Assembly (NCBI GenBank): GCA_014377445.1
Contig: JACMPP010000118.1
Location: forward strand, 18,846-82,845
Length of the DNA stretch: 64,000 nt
Origin: Oligoflexus sp.
GTDB lineage: Bacteria > Bdellovibrionota_B > Oligoflexia > Oligoflexales > Oligoflexaceae
Direction: 5' to 3'
This document shows, piece by piece, positions 52,190-61,215 of the stretch. Under the pieces are notes generated by a model. The model saw only the letters and a list, made by a program, of their open reading frames with translations. It did not search any database and was not told where the DNA came from. Both the position numbers and the translations under genes were made by a program. Positions within the stretch are counted from its first letter, which is position 1. Every line of letters begins with the position of its first letter.

Positions 52190-54298
52190 ATGGCTAACGC
52201 TGTTCCTAAAAACGTTTCGAAAAAAGAACAACCAGGCTGGATAAAAATCCTTAAGTCACCGGATATTCAATTTGCGGTCGGTCTGATCGCGATTGTCTTC
52301 ACGATGATTTTGCCTTTGCCGATGTTCCTCCTCGATATGTTCCTGGCGACTTCGATCGCTTCGTCGCTGCTCATCCTTATGATCTCGGTGTACGTAAAAG
52401 ATCCTCTTGAATTCTCGACTTTCCCGACTATTCTCCTCATCACGACCCTGTTCCGCCTAGGTTTGAACGTCGCCACCACGCGATCGATTCTACTCGAAGC
52501 GCATACAGGGCATGTGAGTAGCGTGATTTCATCCTTTGGTAATTTCGTCGTCGGCGGGAACTACTTCGTCGGCTTCGTCATGTTTGCCATCCTCGTCGTC
52601 ATCAACTTTATCGTAATCACCAAAGGTGCCGGTCGTATCGCAGAGGTTGGCGCTCGCTTTACCTTGGACGCCATGCCGGGTAAACAAATGGCGATCGATG
52701 CGGAATTGAACGCGGGTCTCATCGACCGTAAAGAAGCGCGTGAGCGTCGGCAAAAAGTCGAACTCGCGGCTGACTTCTATGGTGCCATGGACGGTGCTTC
52801 CAAGTTCGTTCGAGGTGATGCCATCGCCGGTATCATCATCACAGCCATCAACATCATCGTGGGTTTGATCCTCGGTGTCGTCATGCACGGCATGACCTTC
52901 TCGCAATCAGCCGAACTCTATACCCTACTTTCTGTCGGTGACGGTCTCGTCGCTCAGATCCCTGCTCTGATCATCTCCACTGCAGCCGGTATCGTCGTCA
53001 CCCGGGCCGGAGCTATGGAAGAAGGTCTCTCCCAGACTTTAAACAATCAAATCCTCAACTATCCGCGCGCTATCTATATCTGTGCCGTCCTCCTCGGTAT
53101 TATGGCATTGGTTCCGGGCATGCCGACCGTTCCTTTCGGAATGCTGGCTGTTCTGGCCTTTTTCCTCGGCCGCTATGCAGTCCGTAACAAAATCGAGCGC
53201 AGTGAAGCGGCGGTTGTTAAAGAACAGGAAGTCGTCAACAAGGACGCGAAAAAAGACAGCATCGAGTCGCTCCTTCATATCGAAATTCTATCGCTCGAGG
53301 TCGGTGTTGGTCTCATCCCGCTGGTCGACGCGCATCAGGACGGAGAGGTCCTCGAACGTATCGTCTCGGCCCGAAAACAGTTCGCTCAGGACATGGGTAT
53401 CGTCGTGCCTATGGTCATGGTGAAGGACAATATTCAGCTCAGGCCCGGGGACTATCAGATTCTGCTCAAGGGCAACATTATCGGGCGTGGCAGCCTCATG
53501 GCCGACTACTACCTGGCCATGGATCCAGGCGATATCGTGGAAACCATCGATGGTATTTCCGGCAAGGAGCCCGCCTATGGTCTCGATGCGGTATGGGTCA
53601 AGTCCAGCCAGCGTGAAGAGGCAAGTTTCCGTGGCTATACTGTTGTGAACTGTTCGACGGTGATCGTGACCCATCTTACGAAACTTATTGAAGAACATTC
53701 GGCAGAATTGCTGGGTCGCCAAGAGGCGCAGAATCTCATCGAGCAGCTCAAAGAGGAGGCTCCGAAGGTTGTCGAAGAGGTTGTGGCATCCGACCGTCTG
53801 AGCCTTGGCGAGGTAGTAAGAGTTTTGCAAAACCTTCTCGCAGAGCGGGTAAGTATCCGCGACTTGCGGTCGATTTTTGAAATGCTCGCCGATCATTGCC
53901 GAGTGATCAAGAGTCCCGATGTCTTGACCCGTTATGTACGGAAGTCTTTGGGCCGTGGTATTATTAGAAAGTACTTAACACCAGATGAAAAACTCGTTGT
54001 CGTAACGTTTGATCGCGCGGTCGAGGATCTCATTGCTGCGGGTATCAACCAACGGGAAGACGGATCGACGTCTCTGATGCTCGAACCGGAAATTGCCCAG
54101 CGCATTCTGAATCGCGTCGCTGAGGCTCTCGAAGCCTTCCAGACGACGGGAACTCAGCCCATCATCCTCTGCGGTTCCTTCATTCGCTGGGATATTCGTC
54201 AACTGGTGAACCGCTTTATCCCCGGGGTTGTTGTTCTGGCCTTTGATGAAATTCCCGCAGGCACTCAAACGAAATCTATTGGCATCGTGAGTCTATAA
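52190..54298 (+). CDS. flhA: Flagellar export apparatus protein FlhA
   Basis: 702 residues. Eight TM N-terminal half with the FHIPEP signature region 'TRSILLEAHTGHVSSVISSF' and 'ARFTLDAMPGKQMAIDAELN'; C-terminal cytoplasmic part (about 340-700) forms the chaperone-docking nonameric ring. Family length about 690. GGAAG before the start, ten bases after flhB. Confidence 0.98.
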   Translation: MANAVPKNVSKKEQPGWIKILKSPDIQFAVGLIAIVFTMILPLPMFLLDMFLATSIASSLLILMISVYVKDPLEFSTFPTILLITTLFRLGLNVATTRSILLEAHTGHVSSVISSFGNFVVGGNYFVGFVMFAILVVINFIVITKGAGRIAEVGARFTLDAMPGKQMAIDAELNAGLIDRKEARERRQKVELAADFYGAMDGASKFVRGDAIAGIIITAINIIVGLILGVVMHGMTFSQSAELYTLLSVGDGLVAQIPALIISTAAGIVVTRAGAMEEGLSQTLNNQILNYPRAIYICAVLLGIMALVPGMPTVPFGMLAVLAFFLGRYAVRNKIERSEAAVVKEQEVVNKDAKKDSIESLLHIEILSLEVGVGLIPLVDAHQDGEVLERIVSARKQFAQDMGIVVPMVMVKDNIQLRPGDYQILLKGNIIGRGSLMADYYLAMDPGDIVETIDGISGKEPAYGLDAVWVKSSQREEASFRGYTVVNCSTVIVTHLTKLIEEHSAELLGRQEAQNLIEQLKEEAPKVVEEVVASDRLSLGEVVRVLQNLLAERVSIRDLRSIFEMLADHCRVIKSPDVLTRYVRKSLGRGIIRKYLTPDEKLVVVTFDRAVEDLIAAGINQREDGSTSLMLEPEIAQRILNRVAEALEAFQTTGTQPIILCGSFIRWDIRQLVNRFIPGVVVLAFDEIPAGTQTKSIGIVSL

Positions 54299-54341
54299 AC
54301 TGTGCTTCGGCATCAGTCACAAACCCAGGAGTTAGAGAGCG

Positions 54342-55523
54342 ATGGACGTCAAGACCTTTGAGGCTTTTACCATGAAAGATGCTCTTAAAGCGGTCAAGAC
54401 CCACTTTGGAAGTGATGCGGTCATTCTCAACACCCGTGAGAAAAGCCCTGAGGGTGGACGCAAGGGCAAACTCTTCGAAGTCACCGCCGCACGCTCCTCG
54501 ACTCAACAATCTCGTCCAAGCGGCGCGACTCATAGTCCTCCAGATGCAAGTCTGAGCCGTGACATGCTCTTTGAAATGCTCGACTACTTCAAGACAATTG
54601 AGCGTAACATCAAGACTATGAGTGATGATTTGGCGAAGCGCCAAGATCTCTTTCGCCTCGATGCCGGCCTTCACGAGCTGCGCAGCATGGTCTTCGAACT
54701 GAGCCAGCAAAAGCCTGACCATCTCATGCACAACATGTCCGCGCCCATGGCGAAGGTCTTCCAAAGGCTTTCCCTCATGAACGTTCAAGAGTCTGAGCAG
54801 CTTCGCCTCGCGGAGTACCTCAAGGGTCTGAAGAACACGGCTGAAGACGACACCGAGCAAAGCTTCAACTTCTATCAGGGTCATGCGATTCGTTGGATGA
54901 TGAAGAAGATTAAGGTGGCTCCTCTATGGAATTCAAGTTCTGAGGAACAAGCTGTCAATATCGTGGTGGGCCCTGCTGGGAGCGGCAAGAGTAGTCTCGT
55001 TGCAAAAATTGCAGCTGCCTATATCGGCAAACAAAAGCTGATTCTCGTGTCGGCTGATACCCGCAAACTCGCGGCTAAAGAGCAACTCCGCGTCCTTGCC
55101 CGCGTCCTCAACATTCCCTTCGAAGCTATAGAACGTCCCGAGGAACTGCCAGAAGTTCTCGCGAAGCATAAAAACTGGGATCTATGTATCGTCGATACCG
55201 GATCTCAATGTCCTCGTTCTAAAGACGACTTGAAAGACATCCTGGCTTTCAAAGAACTCGATCTGCCCGTTCAGTTCCACCTCGCTCTCAGCATCACTGA
55301 GAAGGAAGAGCAGATGGATCGAATGGTGCGGGGCTTCTCCCCTCTTGGGCTTCAGAGCATTGTCTTCAATCGCCTGGATGAATGTTGGTCCTACGGTGAG
55401 ATCTTTAATATATGCGTCCGCTGGTCGATGCCTTTGAGCTACTTCGGGGTGGGCGGCAACATCCCTGAAGATCTTGAGCGCGCAAGTCGTGAACGAGTTG
55501 TTGAGCGCATTTTCGGCTTATAA
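54342..55523 (+). CDS. flhF: FlhF-type SRP GTPase with altered nucleotide motifs
   Basis: 393 residues. FlhF is a polar landmark that sets where the flagellum forms. N-terminus 'MDVKTFEAFTMKDALKAVKT' and 'FGSDAVILNTREK' are typical. The NG part follows: G1 'GPAGSGKSS' (about 210-218), then 'SADTRKLAAKEQL' where most have D-[ST]-Y-R, G3 'VDTGSQCP' in place of D-T-A-G, G4 'FNRLDE' in place of T-K-L-D, and 'GVGGNIPEDL' for G-Q-x-V-P-E-D. P-loop Lys and two Asp survive; the G3 Gly is lost. Same operon, flhG next. Confidence 0.88.
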   Translation: MDVKTFEAFTMKDALKAVKTHFGSDAVILNTREKSPEGGRKGKLFEVTAARSSTQQSRPSGATHSPPDASLSRDMLFEMLDYFKTIERNIKTMSDDLAKRQDLFRLDAGLHELRSMVFELSQQKPDHLMHNMSAPMAKVFQRLSLMNVQESEQLRLAEYLKGLKNTAEDDTEQSFNFYQGHAIRWMMKKIKVAPLWNSSSEEQAVNIVVGPAGSGKSSLVAKIAAAYIGKQKLILVSADTRKLAAKEQLRVLARVLNIPFEAIERPEELPEVLAKHKNWDLCIVDTGSQCPRSKDDLKDILAFKELDLPVQFHLALSITEKEEQMDRMVRGFSPLGLQSIVFNRLDECWSYGEIFNICVRWSMPLSYFGVGGNIPEDLERASRERVVERIFGL

Positions 55524-55546
55524 TTCCAGGAGTCACAAAGAGTTAT

Positions 55547-56383
55547 ATGAACGTCTGGCAGAAAAAACCTCTGATTCTCAGTATCGCAAGTGGCAAAGGC
55601 GGGGTTGGCAAGACTGTCACGACCGTGAACATGGCACTCGCCGCGCGCCGCATGGGTTACAAGACCCTCCTTCTCGATGGTGACTTTGGTCTGGCGAATG
55701 TCGACATTGTCCTGGGCCTGAAGGCTCGTTACAATATTCAAGACGTGCTTGATGGTGCAGTCGAAATCGAAGACACCCTTCTCGATGGCCCTCTGGGACT
55801 TAAAATTATTCCTTCGGGCTCCGGATTGGCTGGACTGGCCGATTTAAAGCTTTCACAACGCATTAGACTGCTTGATAAAATCAGCGAAATTTCGCAGCAG
55901 TACGACGTTCTATTCATCGACACAGGGGCAGGAATTGCCGAGTCGGTGCTGCACCTGAATTCAATCGCCGATGCTATCATGTTAGTAACGACCCCTGAAC
56001 CACATTCTCAAACGGATGCCTATGCCTTCGTCAAGGTCATGTGTGAGAAATATGGCAAACGACGAATCAGCCTTATTGCAAATCAAGCCGTTTCTGAAGC
56101 CCAAGGACACAAGGTCTATCAAAACCTCGCCGATGTCGCCAAACGCTTCCTAAACTTCGAACTTGGTTTTGCAGGCGTTGTGCCCAAGGACCCTGCGGTA
56201 CTCCGTGGGGTCATGATGCAGCGGGCAGCTGATGACCAGGCGCAACATACTTTGTCAGGTCAAGCGTGGAATGAGATTACGAGAAAGACGATAGAAAGCC
56301 TGGTAAATGAGCCTCCAAGCGATAGCGGTCGCGGCCTCAATGACCTGCTTTTCCCAAACTTCGGTGCGCAGCGCGCCCTTTGA
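55547..56383 (+). CDS. flhG: FlhG (FleN/MinD-like) ATPase
   Basis: 278 residues. ParA/MinD family, controls flagellar number and restrains FlhF. Deviant Walker A 'SGKGGVGKTVTTVNMALAAR', 'DGDFGLANVDIVLGL', and 'DTGAGIAESVLHL' as switch II. It ends with a short basic/helical C-terminus. Follows flhF by 23 bases. Confidence 0.95.
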   Translation: MNVWQKKPLILSIASGKGGVGKTVTTVNMALAARRMGYKTLLLDGDFGLANVDIVLGLKARYNIQDVLDGAVEIEDTLLDGPLGLKIIPSGSGLAGLADLKLSQRIRLLDKISEISQQYDVLFIDTGAGIAESVLHLNSIADAIMLVTTPEPHSQTDAYAFVKVMCEKYGKRRISLIANQAVSEAQGHKVYQNLADVAKRFLNFELGFAGVVPKDPAVLRGVMMQRAADDQAQHTLSGQAWNEITRKTIESLVNEPPSDSGRGLNDLLFPNFGAQRAL

Positions 56384-56411
56384 AACTGCCTGGTAGGGGA
56401 GATGCTTCCGT

Positions 56412-57170
56412 ATGAAAGGTCTTGTAAAGAGATATAAGCAGGATACCAAAGGCGTCGACGGAAAACTCCGCGATCAGCTAATCATGGACTATGCGCCATT
56501 GATTCGCTTCGTGGCGCAACGAATTGCAGCGCGCTTGCCATCCAATATCGATATCGATGACCTCATCAGTGCAGGCGTTATCGGCCTAATGGATGCCATC
56601 GAAAAATACGATCCTTCGCGTGATAACAAATTCAAGACTTACGCTGAATTTCGTATCCGCGGTGCGATCCTCGACGAACTTCGCTCGCAGGACTGGGTGC
56701 CTCGCTCGGTTCGTGACAAAGCGAAGAAGATCGAAAAAACCTATGCGGAGCTCGAACAGAAGTTTGGTCGCGCCGTCACCGACGAAGAACTCTCAGCCGC
56801 TCTGGGTATTCAACTCGATGAATACTACGACATGGTTTCGAAGGTTAAAGCCGTCACACTCCTTTCCATCGACGAACTATCGGGTCCCAACCAGCAAGAC
56901 CGTAAGAGCCTTTTGGAATGCCTTGAGAACGTCAGTTCCAAGAACCCATTCACCCAGCTCAAGAGTAAGGGCATTCGCGATCTGCTGGTAAAGCACATCG
57001 ATGAACTCCCGGAAAAACAAAAGCTGGTTCTCTCGCTCTACTACTACGAGGATCTCAACCTCAAAGAGATCGGTCGTATCCTGGAGGTTACCGAATCTCG
57101 CGTCAGCCAGCTCCACACGCAGGCAGTTGAAAAACTAAGATCTAAACTCAAACCTATCCTTACCGACTGA
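56412..57170 (+). CDS. fliA: Flagellar sigma factor sigma-28 (FliA)
   Basis: 252 residues. Sigma-70 family group 3: region 2 '[19 protein letters not shown]' and '[20 protein letters not shown]', region 3 '[18 protein letters not shown]', region 4 '[20 protein letters not shown]'. Directs filament and chemotaxis genes. Anti-sigma FlgM not found here. Ribosome site AGGGGAGA precedes the start. Confidence 0.96.
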   Translation: MKGLVKRYKQDTKGVDGKLRDQLIMDYAPLIRFVAQRIAARLPSNIDIDDLISAGVIGLMDAIEKYDPSRDNKFKTYAEFRIRGAILDELRSQDWVPRSVRDKAKKIEKTYAELEQKFGRAVTDEELSAALGIQLDEYYDMVSKVKAVTLLSIDELSGPNQQDRKSLLECLENVSSKNPFTQLKSKGIRDLLVKHIDELPEKQKLVLSLYYYEDLNLKEIGRILEVTESRVSQLHTQAVEKLRSKLKPILTD

Positions 57171-57189
57171 AGCATCGAGGAGCCACACC

Positions 57190-57600
57190 ATGTCCATTAT
57201 GAAGCCAGACTTAAAAATATTGATTGTTGACGACTTCCCTACCATGCGCCGTATCGTCAGGACGTTGATGAAGCAGAACGGCTACAAGAACCTCACGGAA
57301 GCGGAAGATGGCGAGCAGGCGCTCCGCATGCTCAACGCTGAAATGGACTACGAGATGGTTGTTTCGGATTGGAATATGCCGAACATGACGGGACTGGAGC
57401 TCCTCAAAGCGGTTCGTGCCGACGCGAAGCTTAAGCACCTTCCCTTCCTCATGGTCACCGCTGAAGCCGAAAAAGAAAACATCATTGAAGCGGTTAAAGC
57501 CGGCGTGAGCAACTACATCGTCAAACCATTCACAGGCCAGGCTCTCAAGGACAAACTCGACAAAATCGAAGCCAGTCTGAAAAAAGCCACCGTTAAGTGA
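57190..57600 (+). CDS. cheY: Chemotaxis response regulator CheY
   Basis: 136 residues, receiver domain only. Acid pocket '[10 protein letters not shown]', phospho-acceptor Asp in '[12 protein letters not shown]', Thr in '[11 protein letters not shown]' and Lys in '[11 protein letters not shown]'. Binds FliM when phosphorylated. CheA and CheZ are not in the window. 20 bases after fliA. Confidence 0.95.
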   Translation: MSIMKPDLKILIVDDFPTMRRIVRTLMKQNGYKNLTEAEDGEQALRMLNAEMDYEMVVSDWNMPNMTGLELLKAVRADAKLKHLPFLMVTAEAEKENIIEAVKAGVSNYIVKPFTGQALKDKLDKIEASLKKATVK

Positions 57601-57632
57601 AATAGAATATAGAAGAGGGGGGGGTAGTTTCT

Positions 57633-58076
57633 ATGAAAGAAAAAGTTTCCAACCAGGAAAACGAAGAATCTTCATCCATGCCGGTCTTCAATGAGGATAC
57701 GGTCAAGAAATATCCACGCTCGAATCGTCGTATCGCCGTTGGCGTTGCGAAGTACGGAATCAGTGCCGAAGTGGGCGAAGAAGAGGCGCAAACTGTTCAT
57801 ATTAGTCCTTACGGAATGCAGCTTCGGGTTTCTCATGAATACGAGGAGGGCGATCTCCTCAAAATCTTCGTCAACATCCCTGACTACTGGGAACGCAAAC
57901 GTCGTTTCGTCGACTATAGCCGTATCGATACACCAGATAACTTCAAGATTCTCGTGAAGGTTGTCTCCTCAGAGGAAGTCGGCAAACGCGGTAAAAAAAA
58001 GATCCTCCTGGCTCGTACCGTGAATATGGACGAAGTGGATGAGCAGGTTCTAAAAGCTTTCTTGCAAGAAGGTTAA
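57633..58076 (+). CDS. PilZ-like domain protein
   Basis: 147 residues. The R-x-x-x-R motif is 'PRSNRR' (Arg29-Arg33) and the second motif, normally [DN]-x-S-x-x-G, is 'HISPYG' (His56-Gly61), so the Asp is lost. A beta barrel with late 'GKRGKKKILLARTV' fits PilZ. PilZ proteins near motility genes act as cyclic-di-GMP brakes; the altered motif leaves binding uncertain. Poly-G ribosome site (ggggggg at 57617-57623). Last gene before the operon terminator. Confidence 0.7.
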   Translation: MKEKVSNQENEESSSMPVFNEDTVKKYPRSNRRIAVGVAKYGISAEVGEEEAQTVHISPYGMQLRVSHEYEEGDLLKIFVNIPDYWERKRRFVDYSRIDTPDNFKILVKVVSSEEVGKRGKKKILLARTVNMDEVDEQVLKAFLQEG

Positions 58077-58083
58077 CATTCCG

Positions 58084-58118
58084 AAAAAAGCTGCTTCATT
58101 TTAATGATCAGCTTTTTT
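58084..58118 (+). terminator. Intrinsic terminator closing the flagellar operon
   Basis: AAAAAAGCTG ... CAGCTTTTTT, with an inner TCATT/AATGA pair. Eight bases after the PilZ-like gene; it separates the operon from the coiled-coil gene. Confidence 0.85.
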
Positions 58119-58134
58119 CATATGGGGTTTCCTT

Positions 58135-58737
58135 ATGAATCAGATGCTACTTGGTCTCTTGATCGCAGTCGATTTCATCCTGATTGGCCTTGTGGTACTG
58201 GCCCTGCGCCGCAAGCATGAAACGCCGGCTTCGGTGGGGATGCTGCGGGAGCTCGATCATGAGCATCGGCTCATTAAGGAGATGCGCGATGCAGTTCGCG
58301 AAGACCTGCTCCAAAAACATGCTGAAATGAAGATGCTCTACGAGAAGGTCGCTATGATCGCGACCGAGATGGATATTGAGCTTAAGTCCGGAGCCAATTC
58401 TCTGGCACTGGAAATGGAACACGTGCTGCAGGATGCCCGCACCCGTCTTGACGAATACCTCACGCAGATCGACAAGCGTCGTACCGGTTTCAGTTCGCTC
58501 CTTAAAAAGGCCCAGGAAGAGCGGTCTCTGCTGCAGAAGGCTTTATCAAGGGGTGAGAAGCTGACGAAGTTCTTCGACAGCACAGTGCCCTATCAGGATG
58601 TCTTGGAAGAGCTTGAAGATAAGAAGTATGTGGATGCCCGTCATATGCTGGCCCGTGGTTTGGCGCCCTCCCAGGTGGCGCGTGAACTTGGACTGCAGGA
58701 GTCCGAAGTTCAGCTCATCGCCAGTATGAACGGCTAA
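58135..58737 (+). CDS. Membrane-anchored coiled-coil protein (DUF2802-like)
   Basis: 200 residues. One N-terminal TM (about 3-24), a long charged coiled coil (about 40-150), and a C-terminal helix-turn-helix-like end 'ARGLAPSQVARELGLQESEV'. This layout matches small proteins found after chemotaxis or flagellar genes (DUF2802/YlxL-like), which are uncharacterised. Position just after the flagellar operon supports a motility role. It has its own start site 16 bases after the terminator. Confidence 0.6.
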   Translation: MNQMLLGLLIAVDFILIGLVVLALRRKHETPASVGMLRELDHEHRLIKEMRDAVREDLLQKHAEMKMLYEKVAMIATEMDIELKSGANSLALEMEHVLQDARTRLDEYLTQIDKRRTGFSSLLKKAQEERSLLQKALSRGEKLTKFFDSTVPYQDVLEELEDKKYVDARHMLARGLAPSQVARELGLQESEVQLIASMNG

Positions 58738-59519
58738 ATTCGGTGCGCCTGACAAAAATCCACGACGCTCTTGGCGAGGGTCTTGGAATCCTCAGCCAGT
58801 AACAAATGGCCCGCTCCCTCGATTATTCTCAATTCCGCATTCGGAATCGACACATTCAAATTATGCGCCGCCTCAATCCTGATAATCTGATCTTCACTGC
58901 CGTGGATGATCAGTGTCGGGCATTTGATGCGTTCCAAAAGCGCCTGGTTATCGATGCCTTCGATCGCAGCTCTCTGCTCAAGGGCCCGCTCTTCAAACCC
59001 ATCATTCTGAATCGCTAGCAGAATCTGCTTGTTCATGGCATCGACGAGGAACTTGTTGCGACTGGCAAAGCCCGACGTGAAATAATGGGACATGCGGGAC
59101 GAGACGTCCTCCAAGGTCGAGCCCCAGGGCGCTGAACCGAGTGGATTGAGGTCCTGCTGTCGGGCCCCCGTGCTGATGAGCACTAGGCCGCTGATATCGC
59201 GTTCAGAAGCGATGATCTCCGCGATCATACCTCCCATCGAGATCCCGACGACAAAACTCCTCTTGATCCCAAATTTATCCCAGAGGGCATAGACATCCTG
59301 AGCCATCTCCGCGAAGGTATAGGCGACAACGGTCTTGGTTTGTCCGGATCCCCGATTGTCGAAGGTCAGACACTGAAAGCCGGCCTCAGCCAGATTGCGC
59401 GCGAGCAGTCGAAAATCTTTCGAGCTGCGGGTGTGGCCGTTGATCAGCGTAATCCAAGGACCGGATTCGCCGTTGGTTTCAAAGTAGAGTTGAGCATTCG
59501 GCACATCGAGAAAAGGCAT
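58734..59519 (-). CDS. Alpha/beta hydrolase
   Basis: 261 residues. Nucleophile elbow 'GISMGGMIAE' (Ser at about 94), acid in 'IIHGSEDQI' and His in 'IEGAGHLLLAED'; oxyanion 'INGHTRSSKDF'. It is an esterase-type hydrolase of unknown substrate. Convergent with the coiled-coil gene, with a four-base overlap of ends. Confidence 0.85.
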   Translation of the reverse strand: MPFLDVPNAQLYFETNGESGPWITLINGHTRSSKDFRLLARNLAEAGFQCLTFDNRGSGQTKTVVAYTFAEMAQDVYALWDKFGIKRSFVVGISMGGMIAEIIASERDISGLVLISTGARQQDLNPLGSAPWGSTLEDVSSRMSHYFTSGFASRNKFLVDAMNKQILLAIQNDGFEERALEQRAAIEGIDNQALLERIKCPTLIIHGSEDQIIRIEAAHNLNVSIPNAELRIIEGAGHLLLAEDSKTLAKSVVDFCQAHRI

Positions 59520-59548
59520 ATTAAAAATCCTTGGTAGAGTCTTCGGTA

Positions 59549-60550
59549 TCAGGCGTTGCCGTTTTCCGTCTTATTTTCGGAGAGGCTCGGCATCGCAATT
59601 TTCTTGAGGCTTAGATAAGGGATGACGCCAGTCAGGTTAAGAAAGATCTGCGACAGGGCCATGAGGTTGAAGGCATTCGCCCCGTGATCGAGTCCGACCA
59701 TACGGAAGAGGCGATCGAAGGCCACGTGTCCGACACCAAGCCCCGCAGGCGTGATGGGGATGGCTGTTGTGGTGATACCGATGGGGAAGATCACGGCGAT
59801 TTTGCCGAACTCAGGATTGAAACCCATGACTTTGCAGCTAATGTAATAGAAGAGTAGCAGGCAAAATCCCTGAGTGATCAGGGAAATAACAATACTCAAA
59901 CCGATGGCGCCCCGCGCATAACGATAGATCCGTACAGCGTTGTAAAGTTTTTCAATGAAATGCATTCCGGGAAGATTCCACTTGAAGACTCTTAGAAAGG
60001 GATCTGTACCCTTGTAATGATAGAGCGCGGCCGTAAAAAACAGGATAAAACCCACGCTCAGACCGCTGATAAGTAGCAGGAGCGGCCAGAATCCTGAGAA
60101 GCCTTTGACAGTGTTCACATTGAGTAGGATCATCGTCCAGCAAATCAGAAAGAGGCCAGCCAGTCCCACGATACGGTCGAGAAGAGCTGTCATCATCGCC
60201 TGGGCTTTGGACTTCATAGGATTGTCGCGTATCACATAAGCGACCTTGATAATGTCACCGCCCACAGCCCCCGGCATCACCGTGCTAAAGAAGAGGCCTG
60301 TTAGCTGCAGTGTGACGGCTCGTTTCCAGCTAATGATATAACCGGCTCCCTGCAGGAGAGTCTTCCAACGCCAGGTGCCAAGAATCGCGACACAGACGAT
60401 AAAATAAATGATGGTCGCGAAAAGCAGCCAGGGATCTTCCTGAAAGAGTCGAAGCTGAGCGAAGTCAAGTTGACCTGAGTTGATCAGCCAGCGAATAAGA
60501 AAGGCCGCAATTGCGAGCTTGCCAAGGGTGAGTAGTGTTGATTTGAGCAT
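59549..60550 (-). CDS. UPF0104/LPG synthase-type integral membrane protein
   Basis: 333 residues from the ATG at 60550; a start at 60598 adds 16. Eight or so TM segments. Signature 'FFSTVMPGAVGGDIIKVAYV' and 'TALLDRIVGLAGLFLI' match the AglD/MprF N-terminal flippase-like family. 'PITPAGLGVGHVAFDRLF' near the end is also typical. Function in lipid or glycan transport is inferred. Upstream of the hydrolase gene by 29 bases. Confidence 0.85.
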   Translation of the reverse strand: MLKSTLLTLGKLAIAAFLIRWLINSGQLDFAQLRLFQEDPWLLFATIIYFIVCVAILGTWRWKTLLQGAGYIISWKRAVTLQLTGLFFSTVMPGAVGGDIIKVAYVIRDNPMKSKAQAMMTALLDRIVGLAGLFLICWTMILLNVNTVKGFSGFWPLLLLISGLSVGFILFFTAALYHYKGTDPFLRVFKWNLPGMHFIEKLYNAVRIYRYARGAIGLSIVISLITQGFCLLLFYYISCKVMGFNPEFGKIAVIFPIGITTTAIPITPAGLGVGHVAFDRLFRMVGLDHGANAFNLMALSQIFLNLTGVIPYLSLKKIAMPSLSENKTENGNA

Positions 60551-60751
60551 GCAATTTAGCCCTGTTCGTTGAATATTCCCGTTACAGATCCCGCCCATCT
60601 TAGGACAGCATTGCCAATTTGTCTCTTGCTAATTCATGATCAGAAGCCTTGATTTTGAGCGTTTTCCCTTCCGAGACTCTCGCTAATTGCCTCAATATTT
60701 ATGACTTAAGTAATTGAAATATATCATATTTATTTCATTTCCTTACCTTTT

Positions 60752-61210
60752 TTGCATTTCTGCTCCAGGGCGTCCGGCAAGCCGACCAAGGGGTTCCCCA
60801 CGCGCTTTCACTTTTTGCTGCCTATCCTCGTGTTAGGTCAAATCAGCTTCTTTTCCAGTGGGACGGCTGAGGCTCGGACTCGTGAGGAGTTGCGTCAAGC
60901 CATGAAGATCGCAATTACGTTAACGGGCTTTCCCCTTGCGAGTGACCTTCGCGCAAAATATTTAAAAAACGAAATCGAATTGGATGCTATCGCTGAGACC
61001 GTCAGTCAGAGCCCTGCCATGGGCTTCTTCGATCTCTATTCTCAACGCATGGGCCGAGTTGTGCAGAACTCAGCCCAGCCCCAAAATCTCACACTGAACT
61101 ATATGTGCAACCTTCGGGCCGTAGGAGGCGGTGAGTGCAATTCGACATTCTGTAGCAACCAAAAAAGGCGTCCGCAAATGCGAACGCCTTTTTTAAATGT
61201 CTGCGAATAG
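60752..61210 (+). CDS. Truncated-looking secreted protein, unknown
   Basis: Up to 152 residues from a TTG at 60752; start uncertain (no good ribosome site). A hydrophobic segment 'FHFLLPILVLGQISFFSSG' ending 'TAEA' could be a Sec signal. The mature region 'ITLTGFPLASDLRAKYLKNE' weakly recalls the short leader of DUF1549/DUF1592-type proteins. The last 17 or so residues are encoded by the terminator at 61161-61194, which means the frame runs on past its natural end. Probably a gene remnant, or one whose true end is earlier. Confidence 0.4.
   Translation: MHFCSRASGKPTKGFPTRFHFLLPILVLGQISFFSSGTAEARTREELRQAMKIAITLTGFPLASDLRAKYLKNEIELDAIAETVSQSPAMGFFDLYSQRMGRVVQNSAQPQNLTLNYMCNLRAVGGGECNSTFCSNQKRRPQMRTPFLNVCE
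61161..61194. terminator. Bidirectional intrinsic terminator
   Basis: A6-GGCGT-C-CGC-AAAT-GCG-A-ACGCC-T6. Lies between the plus-strand ORF ending at 61210 and the FAD oxidase ending at 61216, and overlaps the ORF end. Confidence 0.88.
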
Positions 61211-61215
61211 AAATT

